Made by a program: the position numbers and the translations under genes
Assembly (NCBI RefSeq): GCF_003997495.1
Contig: NZ_RZRU01000001.1
Span: 124,001 to 188,000, forward strand
Direction of reading: 5' to 3'
DNA: 64,000 bases
Origin: Mesorhizobium sp. M7A.F.Ca.US.008.03.1.1
GTDB taxonomy: Bacteria > Pseudomonadota > Alphaproteobacteria > Rhizobiales > Rhizobiaceae
The notes under the pieces: model-generated
Database searches by the model: none
Seen by the model: the letters and a program-made list of their open reading frames with translations, nothing else
What the model was told of the DNA's origin: nothing
Part shown: one piece after another, positions 8,645 through 17,263 of the stretch
Layout of the letters: each line of letters begins with the position of its first letter
How positions within the stretch are numbered: the first letter of the stretch is position 1

Positions 8645-9589
8645 TCAGGGCAGTGCACTGATCCGCTCCAGCATCAACGCGAAGAACGGCGCGGGATCGA
8701 TTCGGCGCAGCACGTTGCAGTTCTTGCGGCGGCCGGTGACGTGCCACCAGTCGACGACGGTCATGCCTATGGTCTCCGGCGAGACGATATCGACCGTCAC
8801 GGCGCATTGGCGTTGCTCGTAGATCCCGGGGGCCAGCAGGTAGCCGGTGACGCACGCATCGTGGATGGGGCGCGCCGCCGTTGCGAATTTGTGGGTGCCA
8901 TACTGGCGATAGAAGTCGGCCATGTTGGCGGCCTCGATCGCCGCGCGACTGCCGGTGGCACGCAGGGCGTCGAGCCATTCAGGCGTCATCAGGGCCGTGT
9001 AGGTGCAATCGATGCCGGCCATAGTCACCGGAACGCCGCTGTCGAACACTTTGTGCGCGGCATGTGGATCGACGAAGATGTTGAACTCCGCGGCAGGCGT
9101 GGCATTGCCGCCCTGGAAAAAACCGCCGCCCATCAGCACGACTTCGCGCAGCCGGTGGATGATTTTCGGCTCCATGGTCATGGCCATGGCCAGGTTGGTC
9201 ATCGGGCCGAGCGTGCAGACGGTCAGTTCGCCTTCCGGCGCATCCATGATGGTGCGCACCAGGTAGTTGACCGCGTGCTCGCCCTGCAGCGGCGTGACGG
9301 GTTCGGGCAGATCGGCGCCATCGAGGCCCGTTTCGCCGTGGACATACTCGGCCGTGATCAGCTTGCGCACCATCGGCGCCGGGCAGCCGGCATAGACCGG
9401 CACATCGGGCCGCCCGGCCAGTTCCACGACCTTGAGCGCGTTCTTCGACGTCAGGGCGAGCGGCACGTTGCCGCCCACCGTCGTAATGCCGACCACCTCG
9501 AGTTCGCCCGGCGAACCAAGCGCGAAGAGGATCGCGAACGCGTCATCCTGACCAGGATCGGTGTCGATGATTATCTTGCGTGGTGCCAT
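8645..9589 (-). CDS. nucleoside hydrolase (inosine-uridine preferring family)
   Basis: Hydrolyses the N-glycosidic bond of ribonucleosides to base and ribose. It has 314 residues from the ATG at 9589; a longer in-frame extension lacks conservation. The Ca2+-binding, catalytic Asp cluster is visible as DTDPGQDDA at residues 8-16, and the C-terminal part of the site appears as FNIFVDPHAA. The length is normal for the family. It is divergent from a 2OG-Fe(II) oxygenase gene and next to a TetR gene, so it probably belongs to one uptake-and-breakdown unit for a nucleoside-like compound. Substrate specificity cannot be read from sequence. Confidence 0.9.
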   Translation of the reverse strand: MAPRKIIIDTDPGQDDAFAILFALGSPGELEVVGITTVGGNVPLALTSKNALKVVELAGRPDVPVYAGCPAPMVRKLITAEYVHGETGLDGADLPEPVTPLQGEHAVNYLVRTIMDAPEGELTVCTLGPMTNLAMAMTMEPKIIHRLREVVLMGGGFFQGGNATPAAEFNIFVDPHAAHKVFDSGVPVTMAGIDCTYTALMTPEWLDALRATGSRAAIEAANMADFYRQYGTHKFATAARPIHDACVTGYLLAPGIYEQRQCAVTVDIVSPETIGMTVVDWWHVTGRRKNCNVLRRIDPAPFFALMLERISALP

Positions 9590-9651
9590 TGTGTCGCGAA
9601 TTTCCCGTTGCGTTCGAAAGCCTATTGCTGAGGCGATTTGGATGTGTAGAA

Positions 9652-9665
9652 ATACAGTACTGTAT
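9652..9665. promoter_or_regulatory. perfect 14-bp palindrome, candidate operator
   Basis: ATACAGTACTGTAT is a perfect palindrome in the 101-bp gap between the divergent nucleoside hydrolase (start 9589) and oxygenase (start 9691) genes. Its size and position fit a TetR- or GntR-type operator controlling both directions. The neighbouring TetR gene is the natural candidate binder. Confidence 0.6.
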
Positions 9666-9690
9666 CTTATGTTCAAGACAAGGTGTTCGA

Positions 9691-10698
9691 ATGGACGCAC
9701 GCGGCGACTTTTCCGAAATTCCGATCCTCGATGTGTCGGCGCTTTATGGCGGCGACCAGGATGCGATCGCAGCGACAGCGGCGACACTGCGCCGGCATCT
9801 TGAGACGATCGGCTTCCTCTATGTCGTCGGGCACCCGATCCCGCGCGCCGACGTCGAGGCGGTTCGCGAAGCCAGCAAGCGCTTCTTCGCTCTGCCCGAG
9901 GAGCAGAAACTGGCGCTGAAGATCGACAGGAATTTCCGCGGCTACCTGCCCTTTGCCGGCTCGACGATCGTGACGTCGTCGGTGGCGACCGTGAGCAAGC
10001 CCAACCAGAGCGAATCGATCTTCTTCATGCACGAGGTCGAGGACGACGACCCCAGGGCATTGGCCGACAAGCCGCTGCAGGGGCCCAACCAGTGGCCGGA
10101 CGAGGCAACGCTTGCCGGTTTCAGGCCGACGATTGAGCGCTATGTCGATGAGATGAGCACACTCGCACGCAAGATGGTCGGCGCCATCGCCCTTTCGCTT
10201 GGACTTCCGACCGACAGTCTCGACCGATATTTCGATCAGCCGACAACCTTCCTGCGGTTGCTGCACTACCCGACGCAGCCGCATGAGGAGGGGCTTTTCG
10301 GTTCGGCCCCTCACACCGATTACGGCTTCATCACACTGCTCGCGCAGGACAATGTCGGCGGCCTGGAAGTCAAGAACAAGGCGGGCGACTGGGTTCCCGC
10401 GCCGCCGGTTCCCGACTCCTTCGTGATGAATGTCGGCGACATCCTGGCGCGCTGGTCGAACGACCAGTTCGTCTCGACGCCGCATCGCGTCATCAACCGG
10501 TCGGGGCGCGAGCGCTATTCCCAGCCGTTTTTCTTCGACCCGTCCATGGATGAAACGATCGAGGCGCTGCCGGTCTGCGTGCCGGCCGGTAGCCGGCCGA
10601 AATATGAGCCGGTGCTCTACGGCGACTATCTGATGGAGCGCATCGACAAGAACTACCACTACCGCAAGAAAAAGGCGGCGGAGGCAGCCGGTTCATAG
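9691..10698 (+). CDS. isopenicillin N synthase-family 2OG-Fe(II) dioxygenase
   Basis: A non-haem iron oxygenase of 335 residues. The N-terminal DIOX_N region (IPILDVSAL) is followed by the double-stranded beta-helix core. The iron ligands are His and Asp in APHTDYGF and the distal His in TPHRVINRSG, where the Arg of the R-x-S pattern binds 2-oxoglutarate. The start is taken at 9691, where homology begins; an upstream in-frame start would run through the promoter palindrome. Relatives oxidise antibiotics, plant hormones or, in the thymine 7-hydroxylase group, free bases. Beside a nucleoside hydrolase and an importer, oxidation of a base or nucleoside-derived compound is plausible but unproven. 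Confidence 0.88.
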   Translation: MDARGDFSEIPILDVSALYGGDQDAIAATAATLRRHLETIGFLYVVGHPIPRADVEAVREASKRFFALPEEQKLALKIDRNFRGYLPFAGSTIVTSSVATVSKPNQSESIFFMHEVEDDDPRALADKPLQGPNQWPDEATLAGFRPTIERYVDEMSTLARKMVGAIALSLGLPTDSLDRYFDQPTTFLRLLHYPTQPHEEGLFGSAPHTDYGFITLLAQDNVGGLEVKNKAGDWVPAPPVPDSFVMNVGDILARWSNDQFVSTPHRVINRSGRERYSQPFFFDPSMDETIEALPVCVPAGSRPKYEPVLYGDYLMERIDKNYHYRKKKAAEAAGS

Positions 10699-10791
10699 AC
10701 GGATCGATGCTTGGCTGCGTCGATGAGGACGCGAGGCCCGGATTGGAGAGCAGACTGCAGGAACCGTTGTAATCAAAAAAGGGGAACGAAA

Positions 10792-11649
10792 ATGAGAGCA
10801 CATTTGCAGATGGCAGGTTTGGCGCTGGCCGCACTGGCCATAGCCTGGAGCGGACCTTCAGGCGCCGCCGAGGTGATGAAATCGGCCGAGGTCCAGCGGA
10901 CCGGCATGCTGACCGTCGCCAACACGCTGGACTATGCGCCTTTCGAGTATCTCGACGCCGACGGCAAGCAAACCGGGATCATCATAGAACTGGCCGGTGA
11001 GGTGGCCAAGCTGGTCGGCGCCAAGCTGGACGTGGCGCGCACACCTTTCCCCTCGATGATACCGGGGCTGGCGGCCGGCCGTTTCAAGGTCGCCTGGGAG
11101 ACGTTCTCGGCCACGCCCGAGCGGCTCAAGCAGGTCGATTTCGTCATGTTCCTGAAGGCCGGGCTGGCTGTTTCGACGTCGCCGGACAAGAAGGCGAGTT
11201 TCAGCGGCGACACCCCGCTCTGCGGCAAGCGGATCGGCGTTTCGGCAGGCAGCGCATCGGATTTCCTGGTCGACAAGCTGAGCACGGATTGCACCGGCAA
11301 GGGCCAGGCAGCCATCGAGAAATCGGTCTTCAACTCGTCGACGGATATCGTCCAGGCGGTGCTGTCCGACCGCGTCGACGCCCGCATGGACGATGCGACC
11401 GCATCGAGCTATTTCGAGGTCACCAGCAAGGGTCAGCTCGTGGTGCTGCCGACCCTCTACGAAGTCGCGCCGCTCGGCATGGCGATCGCCAAGGACGACA
11501 AGGAGACCGCCGACATGATGGTGGGCGCACTCTCCGAGCTGTTCAAGAATGGCACTTACAAGGCTGTTCTCGACAAATACGGCATGGGCGCCTACGCAAT
11601 CAAGGAGCCCTATTTCGTCGGCACCATGGAGGCGCTGCGCGCCGACTGA
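10792..11649 (+). CDS. amino acid-type ABC transporter substrate-binding protein
   Basis: Periplasmic family-3 solute receptor of 285 residues. A Sec signal peptide (MRAHLQ, a hydrophobic stretch, cleavage after SGAA near residue 25) precedes the bilobed domain, with typical motifs TLDYAPFEYLDADGKQTG near the N-terminus and GKRIGVSAGSASDFLV at the hinge. The ribosome site GGGGAACG stands six bases before the ATG. It is the first transporter gene after the 2OG oxygenase and precedes a permease and an ATPase, forming a complete importer. The ligand is unknown; the family binds polar amino acids and related compounds. Confidence 0.88.
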   Translation: MRAHLQMAGLALAALAIAWSGPSGAAEVMKSAEVQRTGMLTVANTLDYAPFEYLDADGKQTGIIIELAGEVAKLVGAKLDVARTPFPSMIPGLAAGRFKVAWETFSATPERLKQVDFVMFLKAGLAVSTSPDKKASFSGDTPLCGKRIGVSAGSASDFLVDKLSTDCTGKGQAAIEKSVFNSSTDIVQAVLSDRVDARMDDATASSYFEVTSKGQLVVLPTLYEVAPLGMAIAKDDKETADMMVGALSELFKNGTYKAVLDKYGMGAYAIKEPYFVGTMEALRAD

Positions 11650-11650
11650 C

Positions 11651-11717
11651 AAAGCGCGTCCGTTCCGACGCACTTTGTTCTAAAACTTTGATCATGCTTT
11701 CCGAAATCGATTTTCGG
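11651..11717. repeat. RIME-like intergenic palindromes
   Basis: Two imperfect dyads lie between the binding-protein and permease genes: AAAGCGCGTC (11651-11660) against GACGCACTTT (11667-11676), and CCGAAA against TTTCGG (11701-11717). Similar AAAG/GATCATGC/CCGAAA mosaics occur widely in Rhizobiales intergenic DNA. The stem may also hold the mRNA of the abundant binding protein apart from that of the permease. Confidence 0.45.
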
Positions 11718-11794
11718 GCTGATGCGATAGCGGTTGTCCGGCGTCCGGTCTCGTGCCGGGCGCCGCTTCCGGATCAAGACCAGGAGAACCAGCG

Positions 11795-12736
11795 ATGGGC
11801 GTGGCCCACCCAAACGAGATACGCATCGAGCCAGGCGTCGCCGAGGCGGTTTCGCGCCTGACCGTCGTGCCGCAGCGCCGCTACGGCATCTGGGTCGGCA
11901 CGGGGCTGGCCCTGTTGGTGGCATTCCTCATCATCCGGGCCTTCGCCAGCAATCCCGCCTTTGCCTGGCCCACGGTGGTGGGCTACCTCCTGCATCCCTC
12001 TGTCATGCGCGGCCTCGGCAACACCTTGATGCTGACCGCGGTGATCATGATATTGGCGATCATTGTCGGCACGGTCATCGCCATCATGCGCGTGTCGCCA
12101 AGCCCGGTGCTGCGTTCATTCGCTGGTCTGTACGTCTGGTTCTTCCGTGGCGTACCGGCCCTGATACAGCTGATCTTCTGGTTCAACCTATCGCTGCTCA
12201 TACGCGAAGTCTCGTTGACCATCCCTTTTGTAGGCACGCTGTTTTCCGTGCGCACCAATGATTTCATGACCCCGTTCTTCTCTGCCGTCGTTGCCCTTTC
12301 CCTGTGCGAGGCGGGCTACATGGCCGAGATCATCAGGGCTGGCATCAAGTCGGTGCCGTCGGGCCAGGCGGAGGCGGCGAGCGCGCTTGGCATGCCCTAC
12401 CGCATGATCCTGAAGCGCATCACGCTGCCCCAGGCGATGCGCTTCGTGCTGCCGCCAACCGGCAACGAAGCCATCAACCTCCTGAAGATGACGTCGCTGG
12501 TGACATTCATCGCCGTCGACGACCTGTTCTATTCGGCCCAGAGCATCTATGCGCGCACCTTCGAGACGATCCCGCTCCTGATCGTGGTCGCCTTCTGGTA
12601 TCTCGCGGTGGTCAGCATCATGTCGGTGGGGCAGCATTTCCTCGAGCGCCATTTTGGTCGCAGCGACACGCGCCGCGATCCCATGACATTGCGCTTCCTG
12701 CGCAATGTCATCAGCCTGCGGGGCATGTCCCGATGA
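11795..12736 (+). CDS. amino acid-type ABC transporter permease
   Basis: Inner-membrane subunit of 313 residues with the HisM/GlnP-type permease domain. Hydrophobic segments start near residue 25, and the cytoplasmic EAA loop reads [22 protein letters not shown] near residues 190-211. The start at ATG 11795 follows a CAGGAG site; an upstream start at 11753 is unlikely. The gene end overlaps the ATPase gene start as ATGA, so the two are translationally coupled. A single permease gene implies a homodimer in the membrane. Confidence 0.88.
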   Translation: MGVAHPNEIRIEPGVAEAVSRLTVVPQRRYGIWVGTGLALLVAFLIIRAFASNPAFAWPTVVGYLLHPSVMRGLGNTLMLTAVIMILAIIVGTVIAIMRVSPSPVLRSFAGLYVWFFRGVPALIQLIFWFNLSLLIREVSLTIPFVGTLFSVRTNDFMTPFFSAVVALSLCEAGYMAEIIRAGIKSVPSGQAEAASALGMPYRMILKRITLPQAMRFVLPPTGNEAINLLKMTSLVTFIAVDDLFYSAQSIYARTFETIPLLIVVAFWYLAVVSIMSVGQHFLERHFGRSDTRRDPMTLRFLRNVISLRGMSR

Positions 12737-13539
12737 GCGACGTGAAGGACGAAAATCGCGCCCGCTTCGGCGTCCCGGCCGACTCCATGGTTTTCGCGCG
12801 CGGCGTGCGCAAATCCTATGGTCCGCTCGAGGTTCTCAAGGGTGTCGATCTCGACGTACCCGTCGGATCGGTCGCCTGTGTCATCGGCCCCTCGGGTTCC
12901 GGCAAGAGCACGTTCCTGCGCTGCATCAACCATCTCGAGAAGCTCAGCGCCGGCATCCTGCTCGTTGACAGCCAGTTCGTCGGCTACGACCTCAGGGACG
13001 ACAGGCTCTACGAGGTCAAGGACGACCTGCTTTGTCAGCGGCGCGCCGAGACCGGCATGCTGTTCCAGTCGTTCAACCTGTTCTCCCACATGACCGTGAT
13101 GGAGAACCTGATCGAGGCGCCGACGCAGGTGCGGCGCACCCCGCCGGACCAGGCAAAAGCCGAAGCTGAGATCCTGCTCCGGCGCGTCGGTCTCCTGGAC
13201 AAGGTCGACCGCTATCCGAGGGAACTGTCCGGTGGTCAGCAGCAGCGCGTCGCCATCGCGCGTGCGATGGCGATGAAGCCGAAGGTCCTGCTCTTCGATG
13301 AGCCGACATCGGCGCTCGACCCCGAACTCGTTGGCGAGGTGCTGCAGGTCATGCGCGATCTGGCCGAAAGCGGCATGACGATGGTCGTGGTTACCCACGA
13401 GATCGGCTTTGCCCGGGAGATCGGCGATCAGCTCGTCTTCATGGATGGCGGCGTGATCATCGAACGCGGCGCTCCGCGCGAGATGATTGCCAATCCGGTA
13501 TCGCCCCGAACCCGCGAGTTCCTGTCGCGGGTGCTTTGA
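12733..13539 (+). CDS. amino acid-type ABC transporter ATP-binding protein
   Basis: The 268-residue ATPase that powers the importer. Walker A is GPSGSGKST, the signature is LSGGQQQRV, Walker B is [12 protein letters not shown], and the switch His is in VVTHEIGFA. Between Walker A and the Q-loop there is an acidic and basic insert ([14 protein letters not shown]) longer than in the paralogue at 40545. The start ATG at 12733 overlaps the permease stop. A tandem repeat and a strong terminator follow the gene, closing the operon that starts with the oxygenase. Confidence 0.9.
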   Translation: MSDVKDENRARFGVPADSMVFARGVRKSYGPLEVLKGVDLDVPVGSVACVIGPSGSGKSTFLRCINHLEKLSAGILLVDSQFVGYDLRDDRLYEVKDDLLCQRRAETGMLFQSFNLFSHMTVMENLIEAPTQVRRTPPDQAKAEAEILLRRVGLLDKVDRYPRELSGGQQQRVAIARAMAMKPKVLLFDEPTSALDPELVGEVLQVMRDLAESGMTMVVVTHEIGFAREIGDQLVFMDGGVIIERGAPREMIANPVSPRTREFLSRVL

Positions 13540-13543
13540 CGGC

Positions 13544-13589
13544 AAGAGAATCCACCCAAGAGAGAATCCACCCAAGAGAGGATCCACCA
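13544..13589. repeat. three tandem 14-16 bp repeats
   Basis: Three near-identical units, of the form AAGAGAGAATCCACCC, run from 13544-13557, 13558-13573 and 13574-13589, between the ATPase stop and the terminator. They are non-coding, and unit lengths differ by two bases, as expected from replication slippage. Confidence 0.8.
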
Positions 13590-13592
13590 AAG

Positions 13593-13625
13593 AAAAAGGC
13601 GCTGGCCAGGGCCCGCGCCTTTTTT
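13593..13625. terminator. strong bidirectional intrinsic terminator
   Basis: GGCGC-T-GGCC pairs with GGCC-C-GCGCC around an AG loop, with an A-run on the left and a T-run on the right. Both convergent transcripts (the ABC operon and aquaporin) therefore meet a GC stem followed by U residues. It belongs to the repeated FEKD/hairpin block. Confidence 0.8.
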
Positions 13626-13659
13626 GTTCAGCCTTCCGAAGAGCTCAGTCCTTCTCGAA
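13598..13659 (-). repeat. FEKD-stop plus hairpin block, copy B
   Basis: This block forms the native 3' end of the aquaporin gene (IFEKD-stop) plus its terminator. It matches copy A at 6209-6267 over about 60 bases with a few substitutions and small gaps, including the stop codon and both arms of the stem. Confidence 0.6.
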
Positions 13660-14322
13660 GATGCGCGCCTTGGCGACAGCACCCGCAATGGCGCCGCCGA
13701 TCAGCGGTGCAACGATGAACAGCCAGAGCTGGCCGATCGCGGCAGTTCCCGAAAACAGCGCCGGGCCGATCGAGCGGGCCGGGTTGAGCGACGTGCCGGT
13801 CACCGGGATGATGGCGAAGTGCAATCCTGCCAGCGTCAGGCCGATGACCAGTCCGGCGAACGCCGTCGAGTGCTTTTCAGCCGTGACGCCAAGGATCACG
13901 GTGACGAAGGTGAAGGTGCCGATCACTTCCCACAGGAATGCCGAGCTGACGCCCCATTTCGTCACATCCCAGCCATTGGCGCCGAAGCCGGTGGTGTGTC
14001 CGCCAACCTGGCCGGAAACGATGATCCACAATGCCAGCGAAGCAAGGACGCCGCCGATGACCTGCGCGATCCAGTAGGGGATGACATCCTTGGCCGGCAG
14101 CCGGCCGGCAAGGAAGACACCCAGCGTCACCGCAGGGTTGAGATGCGCGCCCGAAATGGGACCGATTGCATAGGCTGCCGCGATGAGGCCGATGCCGAAC
14201 GCCAGACCGATGCCTTCCTGGCCGAGCGGCAACGCACCGCCGAAGCCGCCCGTCACCACAGAAGCCGTACCGATGAACACCAATAGAAATGTGCCTAGAA
14301 CTTCCGCCAGATAAGTCTTCAT
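13645..14322 (-). CDS. aqpZ: aquaporin Z
   Basis: Inner-membrane water channel of 225 residues with six membrane segments. Both half-helix NPA boxes are present (HLNPAVT near residue 63 and SLNPARS near residue 184), with the Arg of the selectivity filter after the second box, as in water-selective AqpZ proteins. The length is close to E. coli AqpZ (231). It is divergent from the RsmB-like gene. Its 3' end and terminator form one copy of a repeated block. Confidence 0.93.
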   Translation of the reverse strand: MKTYLAEVLGTFLLVFIGTASVVTGGFGGALPLGQEGIGLAFGIGLIAAAYAIGPISGAHLNPAVTLGVFLAGRLPAKDVIPYWIAQVIGGVLASLALWIIVSGQVGGHTTGFGANGWDVTKWGVSSAFLWEVIGTFTFVTVILGVTAEKHSTAFAGLVIGLTLAGLHFAIIPVTGTSLNPARSIGPALFSGTAAIGQLWLFIVAPLIGGAIAGAVAKARIFEKD

Positions 14323-14504
14323 TGCCCTCTCCTCGTGTCGATCCGCCGGTCCACCTTTTCCGCGCCGCGAATCACAACCGGAACAGTATTCGCAACCAGA
14401 AAAGTTGGAAAGCAGAGCGGTTGTGCCGGCCGACCTGCTTGTGCGCGCCGGTTGCGCGCTCTAGAGCAGGGCCGGAATAATTTTCTGCGTGACGGAACAA
14501 GACC

Positions 14505-15794
14505 ATGCGACTGGGCGGACGGCTGGCTGCGGCCATCGAAGTGCTGGAAGACATCGGCCGGCGCCACCGGCCGGTGGCGGACGCGCTGAAGGATTGGGGC
14601 CTGTCGCATCGCTTCGCCGGCGGCGGCGACCGTGCGGCGATCGGCAACATCGTCTATGACGCCCTGCGCCACAAGCGTTCCGCCGGCTGGCTGCTGGGGC
14701 AGGACACGCCGCGCGCCATCGGCTTCGGCGCGCTGCTGCTCGAATGGGGCCAGACCGCCCAGTCGCTCAACGGCGCCCTCGATGGCGACAAGTTCGCACC
14801 GCCGCTGCTGACCGCTGCCGAGCTTCAGGCCATCGCCGACCATCGGCTCGCCGACGCGCCGGACGCGGTGCGGGCGGATGTTCCTGACTGGTGCGCGCCG
14901 CTTTTCGAGCGAGCCTTTGGCCCGACCTGGGCTGACGAGGGCGCGGCGCTGGCAACGCGCCCGCCGCTCGACCTCAGGGTCAACACCTTGCAGGCCAACC
15001 GCGACAAGGTGCTGGCCGAACTGACAGGAACCGGCGCGAAACCCTCGGCAATAGCCCCGCACGGCATCCGCATCCCGCCGATCGACGGCGACGGCCGGCA
15101 CCCGAACGTGCAGGCCGAGCCGGCTTTCCAGAAGGGCTGGTTCGAGGTCCAGGACGAAGGCTCGCAGATCGCGGCCGCCCTTGCCGGGGCCGAAGCCGGC
15201 ATGCAGGTGCTGGATTTCTGCGCCGGCGCCGGCGGCAAGACGCTGGCACTGTCGGCTTCGATGGAAAATCGTGGCCAGATCTTTGCCCACGATGCCGAAA
15301 AAGCACGGCTGGCGCCGATCTTCGACCGCATCCGTCGTTCGGAAAACCGCAATGTGCAGGTGGTCACCAAGCCCACAGAACTCGCGCCGCTCGGCAATCA
15401 CATGGATATCGTGCTGGTCGACGCCCCCTGCACCGGCAGCGGCACATGGCGCCGCCGTCCCGACGCCAAATGGCGGCTGACGCAAAGACAGCTCGATGCC
15501 CGCAAGGGCGAGCAATCGGCGATCCTCGATGCGGCCAAGGCCTATGTCAAACCGGGCGGCCTGCTGGTCTACATCACCTGCTCGGTCTTCGATGAAGAGA
15601 ATGGCGAGCAGGTCGCGGCCTTCCGGGACCGTAACAGCGCTTTTGCCCCAGTCGATCATCGCGTGCTCTGGGACAGCCGTTTTCCCGGCCATCGGGCGGC
15701 CGCGCGCATCGGCGCCAAAGGCGACATCTCGCTGTCGCCGGCGCTGAGCGGCACCGATGGATTTTACTTCTGCGCGTTGCGCAGATCGGCCTGA
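14505..15794 (+). CDS. RsmB/NOP-family RNA m5C methyltransferase
   Basis: SAM-dependent RNA cytosine-C5 methyltransferase of 429 residues. An N-terminal NusB-like helical region (about 1-140) is followed by the Rossmann catalytic domain. SAM-binding motif I is VLDFCAGAGGKTLAL. The motif IV Cys lies in DAPCTGSGTWRR and the catalytic motif VI Cys in YITCSVF. It resembles RsmB, which methylates 16S rRNA C967, but the exact target base is not certain among paralogues. The start at 14505 follows a short gap containing a CTCTAGAG dyad. The gene is core rather than accessory. Confidence 0.88.
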   Translation: MRLGGRLAAAIEVLEDIGRRHRPVADALKDWGLSHRFAGGGDRAAIGNIVYDALRHKRSAGWLLGQDTPRAIGFGALLLEWGQTAQSLNGALDGDKFAPPLLTAAELQAIADHRLADAPDAVRADVPDWCAPLFERAFGPTWADEGAALATRPPLDLRVNTLQANRDKVLAELTGTGAKPSAIAPHGIRIPPIDGDGRHPNVQAEPAFQKGWFEVQDEGSQIAAALAGAEAGMQVLDFCAGAGGKTLALSASMENRGQIFAHDAEKARLAPIFDRIRRSENRNVQVVTKPTELAPLGNHMDIVLVDAPCTGSGTWRRRPDAKWRLTQRQLDARKGEQSAILDAAKAYVKPGGLLVYITCSVFDEENGEQVAAFRDRNSAFAPVDHRVLWDSRFPGHRAAARIGAKGDISLSPALSGTDGFYFCALRRSA

Positions 15795-15933
15795 AACCGA
15801 TTGGGTGTCGCCAATCCCTGACAGATCGTGTCGCCAACCGGAAGACGGAGCCGATTGCTGCAGTGCAGCAAAAGCATTTGCCTGCCGTCCATGGCTCTGC
15901 AATAAGCTTACCCGCATAAGGAAGGCAGCGGCC

Positions 15934-16392
15934 ATGGCAGCAAAGATAGTACCCGCCCCGGACTATGAGGATCGCGTCAGGACCTCCTTCGCGCGCCAGA
16001 AGGCGATGGCCACGATCGGCGCCGAACTGACGCTGGTGACGCCCGGCATCATCGAGATCGAGATGCCCTATTCGGCGGCACTCACCCAGCAGCACGGCTT
16101 CCTGCATGCCGGCGTCATTTCGACGGCGCTGGACTCGGCCTGCGGCTATGCCGCTTTCTCGCTGATGCCGGAAAACTCCGGCGTGCTGACCATAGAGTTC
16201 AAGGTCAATCTGCTGGCGCCCGGCCGCGGCGAGCGCTTCCTGTTCCGCGGCTCGGTGACCAAGCCCGGCCGCACCATCATCGTTGCCGACGGCCAGGCCT
16301 ACGCCTTTGCAGCCGACGGCGAGGCCAAGCTGATCGCCACCATGACCGGCACCATGATGACGGTAGTCGGGCGTGATGGCATCGAAGGGTGA
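15934..16392 (+). CDS. PaaI-family hotdog thioesterase
   Basis: A 152-residue acyl-CoA thioesterase of the hotdog fold. The PaaI-type active-site segment is visible as QQHGFLHAGVISTALDSACGYAA (about residues 53-75), where the HG motif and the following Asp are typical, and a GRTIIVADGQAY strand lies toward the C-terminus. The start at 15934 is chosen because homology begins there; the earlier frame overlaps the methyltransferase gene. The substrate is unknown. Confidence 0.85.
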   Translation: MAAKIVPAPDYEDRVRTSFARQKAMATIGAELTLVTPGIIEIEMPYSAALTQQHGFLHAGVISTALDSACGYAAFSLMPENSGVLTIEFKVNLLAPGRGERFLFRGSVTKPGRTIIVADGQAYAFAADGEAKLIATMTGTMMTVVGRDGIEG

Positions 16393-16539
16393 GGTGCGGT
16401 CCGTGAAGCGGACGGAAAGCCCAGATGGGCATTCCGAGCAACGAACGCCCGGAGCCATAGCGGAGGGCTGGGCACCGGTGAGGGCACGTCACCGTTCTTA
16501 CCTCCGGCGTAGGTGATTGATTGAGTAGCGAGGTAGATC

Positions 16540-17208
16540 ATGACTGGTAAAGTGTCGCGCCTGTCAGGCAAGGACGTCCTCTTCGTCATGGCGGCGCAGG
16601 CCGAATACGGTCCGCACCTCAAGCAGCTGTTCACGCCGCTGATGACCGGTGTCGGCCCGGTCGAGGCCGGCGTCAGGCTGGGTGCCGAACTCTCCTGGCT
16701 GAAATCGCAAAAAGCACTGCCGGATCTCGTTGTTTCGCTTGGCTCAGCCGGCAGTCGGACGCTGGAGCAGACGGAAATCTACCAGGCGGTTTCGGTCAGC
16801 TACCGTGACATCGACGCTTCGCCGCTCGGCTTCGAGAAGGGCGCCACACCCTTCCTCGACCTGCCGGTAACCGTGCCATTGCCCTTCAAGATACCGGACA
16901 TCAGGCAGGCGACCCTGTCGACCGGCGGCGCGATCATCACTGGCGCGGCCTATGACGCTGTTACCGCCGACATGGTCGACATGGAGACCTTCGCCTGCCT
17001 GCGCGCCTGCCAACTGTTCGACATCCCGCTGATCGGGCTGCGCGGCATCTCCGATGGCGCTGCCGATCTCAGGCACGTCGGCGACTGGACCGAATATCTT
17101 GAAGTCATCGACGAGAAGCTGGCGGACGCCGTCATACGGCTTGAACAGGCAATCGGCGACGGCGCTCTTCGGACGGAACCATCCCATGAAGATGCCAGAC
17201 CAGCCTGA
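16540..17208 (+). CDS. 5'-methylthioadenosine/S-adenosylhomocysteine nucleosidase
   Basis: Purine nucleoside phosphorylase-fold hydrolase of 222 residues that cleaves adenine from MTA or SAH in the methionine salvage and SAM detoxification route. VSLGSAGSR binds ribose. DMETFACLRACQ contributes the ribose-binding Glu, and the catalytic Asp lies in RGISDGA. It is 55 bases upstream of guaA in the same direction, so a purine-metabolism operon is plausible. Confidence 0.85.
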   Translation: MTGKVSRLSGKDVLFVMAAQAEYGPHLKQLFTPLMTGVGPVEAGVRLGAELSWLKSQKALPDLVVSLGSAGSRTLEQTEIYQAVSVSYRDIDASPLGFEKGATPFLDLPVTVPLPFKIPDIRQATLSTGGAIITGAAYDAVTADMVDMETFACLRACQLFDIPLIGLRGISDGAADLRHVGDWTEYLEVIDEKLADAVIRLEQAIGDGALRTEPSHEDARPA

Positions 17209-17263
17209 AAGTCGGGCTACGCAACCCATTGCGCCGACTCGTTTCTTTCTCTAAACGCTCGCC

